DNA of 64,000 nucleotides from Salvator merianae (GCA_003586115.2 QVOM02000116.1:37640128-37704127); one strand, 5' to 3'; shown: positions 33,125 to 44,871, counted from the first letter of the stretch. The notes: a model not told the origin generated them from the sequence alone. Program-made: numbers and translations.

Positions 33125-35380
33125 CTATTAGTTATAATGAAGTCGAAGACTAGATTACAACCTGGAACCAAGAACCTCTTGGTCTGTGGATCAGTACCTT
33201 TCCAGGTGCATTCCTCAAGAACAAGGGCTTAGCTACACTTAAGTTTTACTCCACCTTCAATCCATTTCAGTGAGAGTGCATAGGGAAAGTGCCTAACAAA
33301 TTTCATTCCACGTTATCCAACCCAGAAAATCGATCTTAGGTTAGATAATTTGGAAAGAACACAGCTGTCACTTTGCTCATGCATTCTCTCATTCTGAAGG
33401 TAGATGGAATATGGAATAAAACTTTAGTGTTCCTGGGTGGGACCTAGGGCTCTTATATTCTTAGCAGCTGTACGGAAGATGACATTTCTACAGACATGGC
33501 TAATAATGAAGGCAAAATGTTCTAAAATGTCTTACTGTGAAGGACAACCAATGATGTGGAACCCTGGGCTCTTCTTCATGATGGATGAACAGTGAAAGAA
33601 AGGCCTCTCCTCCAGCAGCCTATTGGATCTTAATGGTCTAGTTCTAAAAACTTTCTGGTCGAATCCTTAAAGGAACCACAACATCTTCAGGGTTTGTTTG
33701 AGGATCTTTCTGCATATTTTTGTGTCACCATTCAGTTTTCTTCTCTCCCTTTGTCTTTATTTTCTCATTGCTTCTTTTGGTCAGGTTCCCTCAAGAGGAC
33801 CTTAGTTCAGACTCACATTTATTGATCCCATATCACCTGATGAGCTTTTCAATACAATGATAATAATGGTAAAAAGATGGAGCAAATTACTGACACAGTA
33901 TTTACCACACCCACAGAAAGACCCTCCACAATACAGCAAAACAAAGGATATAGGGTGTACCTGCTAGAACCTGACACCCACCACACCCTTCTAAATAGTC
34001 ACAGCTGATTTTAAAAACTTCACTTTGTGGGTTTCCTATCACCTCCAGTCTAAATCACCAATGGTAAGAACTAACGGTAACTATAGGCCAACCACAACTA
34101 AAGAAAACCACACAGAATACCCAGGTGGAAACAAAAACAGACTTAATGATTGCACTGGAGAAAGAACTTCAGCTGCTGTAACAAATTGTGCAAACTGCAC
34201 CTACTGAAATTTCATCTCTGCTCAACACAGAAAGATGCGATGGTCTTGTCTCTTTTCCCCTCTGGACACCTCTAATTTGAAGTGAGCAGGCTCAAAAAGG
34301 GGTAAGGGTTGTCTGACTGTTAACGGGTATTACAGCAGGGGTTGCCAGTATGTGGTTTGCCCAAGGGTTTGGTGGTTTCAGCCATTGTTTTCTCTGCTTC
34401 CCCATGCTCCTGAGACTCCCTCCTCCCTCCATAATAGGATAGCAACATGAATTTCCAGTCCTCTTAAAACTGCACAGTTATAAGCACTTTACCAAATCCT
34501 TCTCCATGGTGAATCTGCCCTTTACTCACCCTTTATGTCAATCAAGGAATCTCTGGCTTTCCCCTCCTCCCAAGTCCCAAAAATGCCCACAAGTTCCCCA
34601 TTTATGATTCCTAGAACACCTTCTGGAAGTCCTTGCAATTCCACTTTATTCCGCAGGGTAGAGAAAACCCACATGTCCTGAAGTCTCTTCTTCAAGCAAT
34701 GTGTCGTTTGGTTCACAGAACACATTGTGTCTTGTTTCTTTAAGCGTATCCCAGACTTCAACTTCCTCTCTTTTTTGGCCTAGGAGATGCATGGGACAGG
34801 GTGAATAAGTTACTAGCACTTCTGGGAAGCCTGAATTGCCATAAAGCTATTAAAGTTCAGTGGATGACCCTTGCTCAGTCAGTTCCTCAGTCTAATCTGC
34901 CTCACAGGGCTGCATAGCCTCCAACATATAAGCCCACCAAACCTCTTCCCTATTGAAATATAAGCAGCTCAGAGAAAAAGGAGGAAGAACCCATATGTAC
35001 TGAGGAAGTGGGGAAACATGCCCAAAGAATTGTGTCAGCAATGACAATCCTTCCTTCCTTCCTCCTGAGTACTTGAACTCTCACTCTTGTATTAAAACAT
35101 CTCCCTAACTTCCATTTTGACTATACACCAGGAGCAGGCGATGACAACAAAACAATGCTGGATTTGTTCCTTCAGAAAGTGTGAACTGATCCTCTCTCTA
35201 GTTCTCTGTGTGACACTTCAGGACCATGAGAGGAAGCAGGGCAATTTCTTAAAGGCTCCTTTTCTGCCAGAAAAATAAGGATGAGTTTAGAGCATGCGAA
35301 TAGTTATGAGAATAAAATAGAGGGGAGTAGAATAAAGGGCATTGTCTTGAGCTTCTCAGAAGAAAGTCAGGATCTGATTA
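33125..35380. other. no gene recognised
   Basis: Low in recognisable repeats. A CAGGGGTTGCCAGTATGTGG motif near 34333 may be an hAT MITE end. Frames at 34025-34207 and 34522-34761 read like no known protein. Confidence 0.4.
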
Positions 35381-35382
35381 AA

Positions 35383-35857
35383 GTTTATAAAATCATGCAT
35401 GGTGTGGAAGAAGTGGATTGAAAAAAAACCTTTTTCTGTCAGATGACACTAGAACCAGGAGGCACTCTATGAAGTTATTGGGCAGAAAGTTAGGATGGAT
35501 AAGAGGAAGCCTTTTTATAACACAACAGGTCATTGTTCTATGGAATTTATTACCTGAAAAGGTAGTGATGGCCACTAGCTTGGATGACTTTATAAAAAGG
35601 GTTGGATAAATTCATGGAGAACAAGTTATCAATGGCCACTGGAATGGATGCCTAGGTACCACCTTTTGGTTGGTGAGACAGGCAGGATGCTTCTAAAGGC
35701 CATTTGCTGGGAGTTGAGAGCAGATGAAGGTATTGCCCTTGTTGTCTGTTTGAGAATGCCCAGAAGTAAATGGTGGGCCACTTTGTGAGACAGGATGCTG
35801 GACTGGGTGGGCTGAGGGCTGATCCAGCAGAACTTTTCTTATATTCTTATATTCTTA
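35383..35857 (+). mobile_element. CR1 LINE 3' end, plus orientation, with octamer tail
   Basis: Runs from the RT C-terminal part (AAAATCATGCATGGTGTGG, GGATAAGAGGAAGCC, CATTGTTCTATGGAATTTATT) through the 3' UTR (GCCACTTTGTGAGACAGGATG, CTGGACTGGGTGGGC, GATCCAGCAGAACTTTTC). It ends in tandem ATTCTTAT units (35841-35857). An 8-bp tandem terminus is the hallmark of CR1. Confidence 0.9.
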
Positions 35858-35891
35858 GATTAAGTGACTAACCAGCTGAATCCAAATCTAA

Positions 35892-36315
35892 GGTGTGTCC
35901 ATATGCAGGAAAAAAACCTACGATTATTCTGAAATTATATTGGAAATGCAACACATATTGTGATAATCCCAGTATAGACCTGGGTTAGTTGATTGAAAAT
36001 TCGATATATTGGTATTACAAAAAAATCCAGCAACAATGCAGGTTTTCTGTAATCCTGATTCCTTACCTCTTTCTGCCAGATCTTCATGTTATCGCTCTTC
36101 TTCTAAAGCACCCATCTGCCACAAGCATGGGGAAAAAACCAAAGGGAATTGGGGTGGGTGCTTGCTAACTTCTGGTATTTTTGAACAGTCACACTAATGT
36201 GAAGAGCCAGCAGACAAGGCAAGACCCTGGGATTATCCTGGGATTGCCTCCTGAGAGGCAATTTGCGAGATCTGGAGAAGATCCTGCAATTTCCTCTTAC
36301 AGTCTGGAGGCAGTC
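35892..36315 (+). mobile_element. family A inverted-repeat element
   Basis: Starts GGTGTGTCCATATGCAGG and ends CAGTCTGGAGGCAGTC. Interior has ACGATTATTCTGAAATTATATTGG and, near the end, TCCTGCAATTTCCTCTTAC. Inserted just downstream of the CR1 octamer tail. Confidence 0.75.
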
Positions 36316-37048
36316 TGAGATTCAACAGACGGTATAGCCTATTGGTCTTCATGGACTCTGGTCATACAAAGTAGACTATCTTGTTTAATTTGGCTTTGTT
36401 AGCATAGTTTTAACTGAAGAAGGTTGTCAGCAAAGTTCTTGGCAGATTCCACAGATACATTGATGGGTAGTGTTTATGGTAGGGACAATTCACAAAGTTG
36501 GGTACCATGGCTCTTCAGCAACTCTTTATTTGTGTAACACAAGTTGTTCTTTGTGGTACCCTGTGCCTCACTTGCTTTTCATAAGTCATTATTTACAGAA
36601 TGCACTCTATTTTTCTTTGCGCACAGGACCCAGAAATATTTTCTATTTATGTTTGGATTATATAATGGAATGCCAAATTTCTGCCAGTTTTCATTGTGTG
36701 CCCACAAGCCGTGGCAATGAAGGAACTAGTATTCCTGTTAGATGTCAGAGCAGACTGAAATAATAAAAAACATACATGAAAAACAGAGTTAAGACCCAAT
36801 TAAAATGGCAAGTATAAAGTCACAGTTCAGTACCAAGCAGGAGAGGATAGATAGTTTCTTCAAAGAAAGGCCTTTATAAGCAGGTGCGCCTTCACTAAGT
36901 GTCTAAAAATATTTATTTTATAAGTATTATTGTGATTAGCTGTAAAGTTTTAAGGTAGAAAACTGTTTAGTATTTTAGAACTTTTAAGGCTGCTGATTTC
37001 TAAGAATGACAGTTAGCCCCTATGCTCAGGAATGGTTTCAGTGTGGAC
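36316..37048. other. no gene recognised
   Basis: Short frames only. Confidence 0.4.
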
Positions 37049-37050
37049 AA

Positions 37051-37131
37051 AAGTGTTTTAAAATCAAATGACCCCCAGGGCAAAACCAGAAAGTGTTTTA
37101 AAATCAAATGACCCTCCAGCGCAAAACCAGA
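37051..37131. repeat. two-copy tandem repeat, about 40-bp unit
   Basis: The unit beginning AAGTGTTTTAAAATCAAATG occurs at 37051 and 37091 with very few differences. Confidence 0.9.
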
Positions 37132-37377
37132 AAGCAGGAATGGGTCTCATAAAAGGACATACACACAAAAAAGCATCATCCCAATGCTGCAATTATTTCT
37201 TCTGCAGTGGTTGTCTAAAGCACATACTGCCACCTGCTGTTATGTTGCCTGGTAGAGCTCAAAATTTAGAAGAATAGTCCTTGGACCCCAGACCGATTCA
37301 TAATGTTTCCTAATGTTGTGAATCTTTCACTTCACAGTTCATAATTAAGAAAATGCCACCTTAAACGCTACAGTGGC

Positions 37378-37505
37378 TTAAGAGGACAGATCTATTTCTT
37401 TAACAGCTGTGTCAAAGATTGATTACCTGTAGGTGTTGTTCCTGTGGAAATTCCTTTTTCATCAGCATACTTGGGTTGACTGGTCCTCTTTGCATATGGT
37501 AATAC
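37378..37505. mobile_element. family B short TIR element, degraded
   Basis: Left side TAAGAGGACAGATCTATTTC, TTTAACAGCTGTGTC. Right side GGTCCTCTTTGCATATGGTAA. Ends correspond to the family B inverted repeats. Confidence 0.5.
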
Positions 37506-37667
37506 TGCTTCATGCTGGGGGAAAATGATGATGTATAGTCACCCCCTCACCAAGACTAGCTGTGCTGACTTCCCTTAATTCAGGGTTATGTGTAGAAGAT
37601 TAGTCTTAGCACAAACAGCCATCCTTGTCAATGGTAAGAATGCCTATTTAATTGAACTAATATAACT

Positions 37668-37850
37668 AATGAAGCAGCCATAACTCAGTATTAGAGCAAC
37701 TGCCTGGAAAGCAGAGGGTTACAGGTTCAATCCCCAGAAGGTATGGGTAAATTCTTTCTGTATCTATCAAGTAAACTGCATGGATGTGTCCATGGAGTTA
37801 CCAGTATTCAGTTGTACCTAGCAACAACAACTAAACACCTGAACACAGAT
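37668..37850 (+). mobile_element. tRNA-derived SINE (same family as 2573-2752), plus orientation
   Basis: A box region CCATAACTCAGTATTAGAGC, anticodon-loop region CTGGAAA, B box GGTTCAATCCC (37724-37734). The body reads GTAAATTCTTTCTGTATC, AAACTGCATGGATGTGTCC, ATGGAGTTACCAG and the tail is AACAACAACTAAAC. It is the clearest member of this SINE family here. Confidence 0.85.
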
Positions 37851-38594
37851 TTTATATACTTACTTCCATCACAGAATTTGCAACATGCAATGAACCACTC
37901 TGCATAACCCAACATTGTGCAAATCATTTTGCAGGATTGTTCCAAACATCCGTCATTCTATCTCAAATTATAGCTCCAATCAGATAACCTTGAAGGCTCA
38001 CAAGGAATCAAGAGTGTGATCAGGTAATTTTACACAGTCTTACAGAAAGTTCACCTGGCTTTAGGTGATATTATGCACTCCCTACTGCCTTGGCGCCCTG
38101 GGCACCTTCCCTAAAGTCCCATGCAATGGCATGATTAGAAGCAGGGGAAAAAACATGGCTCTCTCTCCCCCCCCCCCCGCCTTTTGAGCTCCACACAGAT
38201 GTCTGCCATCAAGCCTTCTTAGGGGAACCAACATAGGAGCACCTCCACCATCTCAGGGAGGCTGTTTAAACTATCACCACCTGAGTTACCTTGGGGGCTA
38301 CTGGTGGTGGTTGTATTATGGCTGATTTTGCAGCCATTCATGGTGGCTGATTGCACCATACCACTTGATCTGGATTGTACATTCAAATGGCTGCCACAGT
38401 TCTAATTGAGGTGACAGGGCATTGTGGGAGGGAGAAATCCCACTCTCCTATTAGTACACTCTGTCCCCTGCCTCAGGGCAAATCAGGGCAGTGGGATGTG
38501 TAAACACTTTGGCAGCAATTCCCATGGATATCTGAATGTAACCACATTCATTAAAGTTAGACCAGCTTCTGAACACAGTCATTCCATTTAGCCA
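37851..38594. other. no gene recognised; (CT)n/poly-C tract
   Basis: A pyrimidine tract (TCTCTC then poly-C) lies at 38160-38179. Otherwise unremarkable. Confidence 0.45.
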
Positions 38595-38596
38595 GA

Positions 38597-38782
38597 ACAT
38601 AAGAAGTGCCCCACTGGATTGGACCCATGGCCCATCTAGCCCAGCCATCTGTTCATACAGTGGCCAACCAGCTGCACAGAGAAGCCCACCAGCGCACACA
38701 GCCTGCCCAGCTCATAGCTTCCCAGCAGCTGGTTTTCAGAGGCAAACCACCTCCTCCTGCCATCAGGGCCAATAGGTATCAT
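38597..38782 (-). mobile_element. CR1 LINE 3' end, minus orientation
   Basis: Reads AGAACATAAGAAGTGCCCC, CTGGATTGGACCCATGGCCC, ATACAGTGGCCAACCAGCTG, GCAGCTGGTTTTCAGAGGC. Reversed, this is a CR1 3' UTR. Confidence 0.8.
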
Positions 38783-38890
38783 TAGCCAGGGGTAGCTAAT
38801 TCTGGCAAAGGTTATTGGACTTCAACTCCCGGTATCATCAATTATAGTAAATGATTAGGGATAGTGAGAGGCAACTACTGTGGAATAACA
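38782..38890. mobile_element. hAT-type MITE end
   Basis: Starts CAGGGGTAGCTAATTCTGG and continues TTGGACTTCAACTCCCGG. This is the 5' half of the widespread hAT MITE. It abuts the CR1 fragment. Confidence 0.5.
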
Positions 38891-39149
38891 TGCTTGCTTT
38901 CTCTGCAATCAGCTGTTATACGTAATATGAATGGACAAATTCCTATCTGCAGATTTCATCACATTTCATTTTTCAAAGCTATCTGATTTAACATAACTAT
39001 TGCCACCCCAGGTGGAAATCAATGCCATTAAATTATTAGTAGTATTACAATCACCTGTGTCAAGCAATCCTGAGGTATGGAATGATGCAAGAGAATGGCA
39101 AAACACTCCCCTTTCTAAGTACAGTGCAATCACCATTATTTCTATATGT

Positions 39150-39245
39150 CAGCAGGAAGGGGTAGGGGTAGGGGTACGAAAGAGGCAATTGTTGGATCTT
39201 GTTTAGATCCTGCATTGCCTCTTGCCATCTAGAGGCAGTTCTGGT
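39150..39245 (+). mobile_element. family A 3' end fragment with (GGGGTA)3
   Basis: Short GGGGTA tandem at 39160-39177, followed by GAGGCAATTGTTGGATC, TTGCCTCTTGCCATC and the terminus TAGAGGCAG. Truncated copy. Confidence 0.6.
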
Positions 39246-39432
39246 GTCCTACTTTATATCCCTGTCAGAAGACATTATTTGGAAGATCATCTCTGTTTCC
39301 AGTCCAAGAAAGCATAAAAAGAGAGAACAGGAGGGATAGCAGATGCATTGGCTTATCCTATGTAATCCAGGTCAGAGTTTCTATATTTTAAATAGGGAAT
39401 TTCAAGGCAGTGCTCAGTGTTTCCCTGCTTTC

Positions 39433-40026
39433 CATTTTATCCTCACAATAATCCTGGGACATCATTTAGACTGAGAGGCGGTGTCTGACTGAAGGTGTCT
39501 CCAGATGCAGACTAAAACCAGCAATTCTCCTGGGATTATACTGGGAAAACCACTTTTAATTGTGGAAATCCCAATATTATAACCTTGGGATATGGAAACA
39601 ATATCCCTTAATATCGCCATTAGGGGAAATTCCGCAGTGATGCTGAGCTTCCCATAATAGGACCGCTCATCTCCGTTTGCCGGCTCTTTTCGTGATTGAT
39701 CCTCTTGCAAATGCCTGGAAGTCAACCAAGCATGTGGTAGAAATAAAAACAAAGGGAAATGGATGGGCGCTTGCCTGACATCTGAGAAGTCAGCCAGGAA
39801 CTGGTAGGCATGAAAGGAGCTGGCAGACAGCAGTAAGAGCCCACTGTTTCCTCCCACGTCTCACGAGAGCAGTGAGAGGAATCTCAGCATCATCGTTAGA
39901 TCCCCCAAATTGCCTCCTGCCATCTTGAGGTACCCTCAGCAAGATTTCATGACCAAATAGGGTCTTGAACCCAGAGACCCTTAGGTTCTGATGCAACAGA
40001 TTCGCCACTACCCTAGGCTTGCTCTG
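39433..40026 (-). mobile_element. squamate SINE split by a nested family A element
   Basis: SINE sequence (minus orientation) runs 39433-39490 (TTTTATCCTCACAATAATCC, TAGACTGAGAGG) and resumes at about 39937-40026 (CAGCAAGATTTCATGACC, TCTTGAACCCAGAGACCC, CCACTACCCTAGGCTTGC). The two halves are in the right order, with only the family A element between them. Confidence 0.75.
39491..39936 (+). mobile_element. family A inverted-repeat element, nested
   Basis: Starts GAAGGTGTCTCCAGATGCAG and ends CTGCCATCTTGAGGTACCCT. Interior has GCAATTCTCCTGGGATTATA, CCCAATATTATAACC, TTGCAAATGCCTGGAAGTC and GTCAGCCAGGAACTGG. It sits inside a SINE, so it transposed after that SINE. Confidence 0.8.
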
Positions 40027-40029
40027 CAT

Positions 40030-41420
40030 TTTATTGTGTTGTCTGCATCACACAGCTAGTAAATTTGCAGTAGCCCTAATCTGAATTCCATGTGGCAGCC
40101 TTATCTGATCATTAATTTCCCTACCAGGACGAGATATATTTCCATATGCAGTGTAGTTGTTACTTGTGAACTAATGTAAACAGCTACATAAAGATTTGGC
40201 CCTTGGTTTGCCCTGTCTGAGCAATGTGAAAGGCCATCCTTGTTGTAGCTTCCCAAAATGTGCATGGCCAGCACAATTAGCCTTCTGTCTATCTATCCAA
40301 CCTAGAATTTGCATGTGGAAGCCACTCTAAGGTATCAAGGGTTTTCATTAGTAGTGGTAGGAAACGTCTATGCCTCAGCCACATCTGGAGGTAGTTAATC
40401 CGGCACAATGGCCTTTCCGTATTCTCTTGTAGTAAGTCATGCAGGTGGCACCTCTTTATTAGATGACTAAAGAGCTAAAATCAAAAGACCATGAATAGAA
40501 GATTCTTCTATGGTTTGGCAAAGGAGAAATGCTGCAATATGCTGCACTGACTTGGAACTACAGTGGAGGTGTCTAGCAAATTTTACATAATGGCATGATT
40601 GGATAAAAAGCAGTTATTTACACTTCATAGTAGTAGTTCTTTTCCTTTCCTATTACGACTTCTAAAACTGCATAATCAAGGAGACAATCAAAAGATATTG
40701 CAAAATTTGAGGCTTTGCTTACTTTTCTGACTTGATTGCAGATGAACTATAAAAGCCAAATGTGTTCTTTCTTGCAAATTAGCAGTGGTAGTTGATGAAT
40801 GAATTTCTCAGAACAATCCCAGCTGCTAAAAATCCTTACTTCCACTACAGAAAATGTCACCCTTTGGGGAGGAGGAAGAACACAAACAAATTCCATCTGT
40901 GCTTTCAAATACCAAACCTAATGTAGTGTGTGTGCGCGCACGCTTGTGTTTACTGTAAATGGGCATACTTTGCTTCAGAAACAACTCACTGCAGTGAACA
41001 AGAAATGATCTGACTAATCTAATCAGATTTAGTGCAGGGGTTGCTTTTCAAAGATTAAACTTTCTGCTATCAGACATACCAAACAAAATACAGAGTGGAA
41101 AAGTCTCTTTTGATATGCATTGGTTGAGGAAACCAGCTAAGCTGCACACTGCCAGCTAAAAAGCCATCCCAACAATGACACATTCACTAATGATTACAAT
41201 GACAACCACGTATCTGGCAAGCAAATCCCACCTGAAATATTTCACCATTAATATGTCTTACGTTATTAGAGGCAGAAACAGTCCCATGTCTAAAATTACA
41301 GCCTACAAGAGGGTATTTGTTTGTTTTAGTTATATATGCACCTGAAGCCTTTAACTACTGTACTAATTTGACACACAAATTAGTTATTCATAGAAAAAAC
41401 ATTGTTGCTTTTTGCTCTCA
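40030..41420. other. no gene recognised
   Basis: AT-rich with short frames. A GT/GC alternating patch lies at 40926-40950. Confidence 0.4.
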
Positions 41421-41432
41421 CTCACTTTGTGA

Positions 41433-41851
41433 GACTGCATCCAGACAGGATCTGAAAGCCGGGATTATCCTGGCACCATACTGGGATTGTCACACTTATG
41501 TGTGGAAAACATGGTCCCGAGATATAGAGGTGAAATATTGATATTGCAGGAAAAAGTACACTGAACCTGGGTTTTCCTGCACAGCAATATTGCTTACCTT
41601 GTCTGGCACCTGTGCCTCAGTTTTTCCCTGAGAAAATGCCCACTGAGCAAGCATGGGGACAAAACCAGGCCGTAAATACCCACTGCACTTGTGCAGTTCT
41701 GGGTATTTTCTTCATTGTATGCATCGCAGGAGCAAGTGCCAAATAAGGTAACGGTGCAGCCTTGCCCCACAATTTCACCCTGCTGTCTGAGAGGCAACTT
41801 CAGGAGCTAAACAAGATCCCATATTTTCCTCTTGCTGTCTGGAGGCAGCTG
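41433..41851 (+). mobile_element. family A inverted-repeat element
   Basis: Starts GACTGCATCCAGACAGGATC and ends CTGTCTGGAGGCAGCTG. CTTTGTGA (41425-41432) on the left and CTTTGTGG (41852-41859) on the right form a 7-of-8 candidate target duplication. Interior GGGATTATCCTGGCACC, ATACTGGGATTGTCACAC, GCAGGAGCAAGTGCC. Non-coding. Confidence 0.8.
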
Positions 41852-42020
41852 CTTTGTGGGTTTTCATACTGAAAAAACAAGGCTTTGGAATGAACACATA
41901 AATGGGCCAGAAAAATGACATAAAAGGGAAAAAAGAATTGATAGAACAGCCTTTTTGCATTATGTTATGATGCTTTAAGTAGAATTTAGGAAATTTTGTG
42001 AAATGTAACAAACCAAAATT

Positions 42021-43560
42021 GTATTTATTTATTATTTGCATTTCTATCCCTCCCCACACCTGAAGGTCTCTGGACAGGTTACAGCAATAAAAACAAAGTA
42101 TAAAATGCACACACTAAAAACAATAACAGTGCCTGACAGAGGGGAGGGGAAGCTGTTCCTCAGCCAAAAGCCAGGGTAAGTAGATGAGGCTTCACTGATC
42201 TCTTGAACATGCAAAGTGAAGGTGTCTGGTACACCTCAGTGGGGAGATTATTTCATAGCCTGGTGGCTACCACTGAAAAGAACCTATCTCGGATCCCCAT
42301 CTCTTTAACTGCTGAAGGTAGGGATACAACCAGGAGGGCCTCCCCTACAAATCTTAAAGTGCAGGCAGGTCAATATGGGAGAAGGCGTTCCTTTAGACAT
42401 TTGGGGTCCAAGTCACCTTGAACTGGACTTGGTAGCAAATTGGCAGCCAGTAGAACTCTTTTAAGACCAGCATGATGTGCATCCAGTCAGTCATTTCAGT
42501 TAGCAGTTTAGCTGCTGCATTCTGCACCAGCTCCAGCTTCCGAACTGTCCTCAAGGACAGGCCTGCATGAAGTGCATTACAATAGTCCAATCTAGAAGTT
42601 ATCAGAGCATGGATTACTGTGGCCAAATCATCTCTATCCAGAAGGGGCTGTGGTTGACAAACCAGCCAGAACAGGAAATAGGTGCTCTTGGCCACCATCT
42701 TCAACTGAGTATCAAGTGTCAGTGCAGAGTCCAAGATCACCCACAGATTTTGCACCTGTTCCTCCCAGGGCATTACAACCTCACTGAGGACAGGATGCCT
42801 CCCAACTTTGTGGGCTTGGGACCCTATGACACACAGCACCTCTGACTTGTCTGGATTCAGCTTCAACTTATTGGCCCTCATCCAGCCCATTACTGCCTCC
42901 AGGCACTTGTCAAGCATTTCAGTCACTTCTCCTGATTCAGATGGCACTGAAAGATAGAGCTGGGTGTCTTCTGTAAATTGATGACACCTCACTCCAAATC
43001 TCCTGATGACCTCTGCCTGTGACTTCATATAGATATTGAAAAGCATGGGAAATAAGATTGACCCCTAAGAAACCTCAAGTGAGTTCCCAGGATGATAAGC
43101 AGGAATCTCCCACAACTACTCTCTGGCATCGACCTTGGAGATAGAAGTGGAATCACTGCAACACAGTGCCTTCAACTCCCAACCTCTGTATCCTTTCCAG
43201 AAGGATACCATGATCAATAATATCAAAAGCCACCATGAGATCTGGAAAACCAATAGGATTGCACTCCCCTTGTCTTTCACTCAGAGAAGGTCATCAACCA
43301 GAGTGACCAAGGTGGTTTCCATGCCATAACTGGGCCTTAAGCAAGATTAAAATGCGTCTAGATAATCAGCTTCTTCCAAACATGCCTGCAGTTGAAAATG
43401 ACAAATGTCATTGTATATCTAGCCTACAGTAATGGTGCTGCGCAGTCAGGGGTGCAATATCTCATCCTGAGGGTTTCTGTGAGTTCATCTAGAATCATGG
43501 GGAGCACCTGGGGTCAGACCTCTCCAGAAGAGGGGTGACCCAAGTTATTTTGCTGCTAGA
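42021..43560 (-). mobile_element. L2-clade LINE, reverse transcriptase to 3' end, minus orientation
   Basis: The 3' end (42021-42150) has the TGTAACC..CAGAGACC terminus with an (AAATA)n tail. A 217-codon open frame at 42393-43046 covers the RT fingers/palm C-terminal half and thumb: MLFNIYMKSQAEVIRRFGVR, CHQFTEDTQLYL at the catalytic box, MRANKLKLNPDKSEVL, ITSRLDYCNALHAGL, LELVQNAAAKLL. Upstream to about 43560 the rest of the RT is readable through stops (for example the AFDIIDH-like and GSILFPMLF regions). The catalytic F/YADD motif has decayed to FTED, so this copy is inactive. 5' truncated. Confidence 0.85.
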
Positions 43561-44868
43561 AGCAGAATGGCACACCAAATCAAGATACTTTTAGGAAAGG
43601 GACAGGTTTTTCCTTTTTTTATTTTTAAAAATGGATTGCTATGCATTTTTTCAACATTTATTTGGGCTTTCATATATATGCATAAATGCATGAACTATGA
43701 AGTAATGCAGTTCCCCTAGTAGATGTGGATGCACTGTGCATGTGAACATGTCTCCTTTATCCCATCTAATTTTCCCACTGAATAAAGCAGTGTCCAATAC
43801 AAGATAGATAGCCAGATGGCTCCACCATCAAATCAGAAATCTTGAAAATGAACAGAAAGTCAGTTTGAACATGCGTGTCAATGGCTATAAGAAACCTGAA
43901 GCCTGAGTTCTGTTCAATTGCAATTCCTGACTTTGAATTTCTTGCCCAGAACCACTGATACTGATCAAATGATTTTAGAACCCAACATTGCAAATCCCAA
44001 AAATGCTTCTCTCCGGGAGTAAGAATCTAATGATAATTTTTAAAAAACGTATTCCTTTGCAAAATGTTCAGATTGAGTTGCTCAGGGCAGCAGCCTTCCT
44101 AATGGTAGGTCTGGCCCTCCACCAGAGAAAACAGTGGAATAAAAATAAGTGTCTATGCAATGCAAATGTTCATAGCTCTATCACAGCACTTTATCTTTAA
44201 CAAAAAATTGTATGTTTCCAGTTTTCTTAAAACTCTTGTTTTTCAATATCGTGTTCTTTAGGGAGAGGAACAAATGTGCTTACTGATATTTTAATTGTCT
44301 TGTTATGCAGCCAGCAGATGATAACAAATGAGAGTGAGTGAGAAGAGTAAGGCCTGGAGAAAGGAACCTGGCTTTCATTTTGTAGAAGGCAGGACAAATG
44401 CTGAAGGTTGGCTTTGCTCAGACTGCAGGGGTCAGGCAGGCCTCAATGATATTTTTGGAATGCTGTTGTGAGTCTTCATTGGGCAGCCATTGTTCTGAGA
44501 GGGAGGTTAGTAAAGCAAAAGAAATCTGTCTGCTGAACTGAAACAAACCACAGCGTGTGCCCACACAAACACCTGGGTGTCTCTTAGAGGGTAAAGAAAG
44601 AGTCTTGGCATACATTAGGTGCATATCTCTTATTTTCTCTCAGGTTAGGAAAGTAGGACTCTTTGATATTTGATCACATAACCTTTTGCTTCCAGCATCT
44701 GGCCCTGATCAAGGTCCCTGGCAGAGGTAAACATTGACCTTGGGGCATATGAAAAGGAAACTGTGTATCTTACAGGCTGTTTTGAGGTAGAGGTTGCAAT
44801 CCACAGGATGAAGACAGGCTTGAGATGTTAACTACAGTCACAGCAGGTGGTGTATACAGAAATAACTT
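43561..44868. other. no gene recognised
   Basis: AT-rich, short frames only. Confidence 0.4.
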
Positions 44869-44871
44869 AAG

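Noticed and set aside
37681..37740. tRNA gene candidate
   Set aside because: Same SINE family as above, with SINE body attached and mismatched acceptor stem.
39160..39177. (GGGGTA)3 as an interstitial telomere repeat
   Set aside because: The unit is not TTAGGG and there are only three copies; ordinary low complexity.
30539..41851. CRISPR-like array, because similar blocks recur
   Set aside because: The recurring units are 0.4-kb elements in both orientations with inverted ends, irregular spacing and high divergence; this is a transposon cluster in a vertebrate genome.
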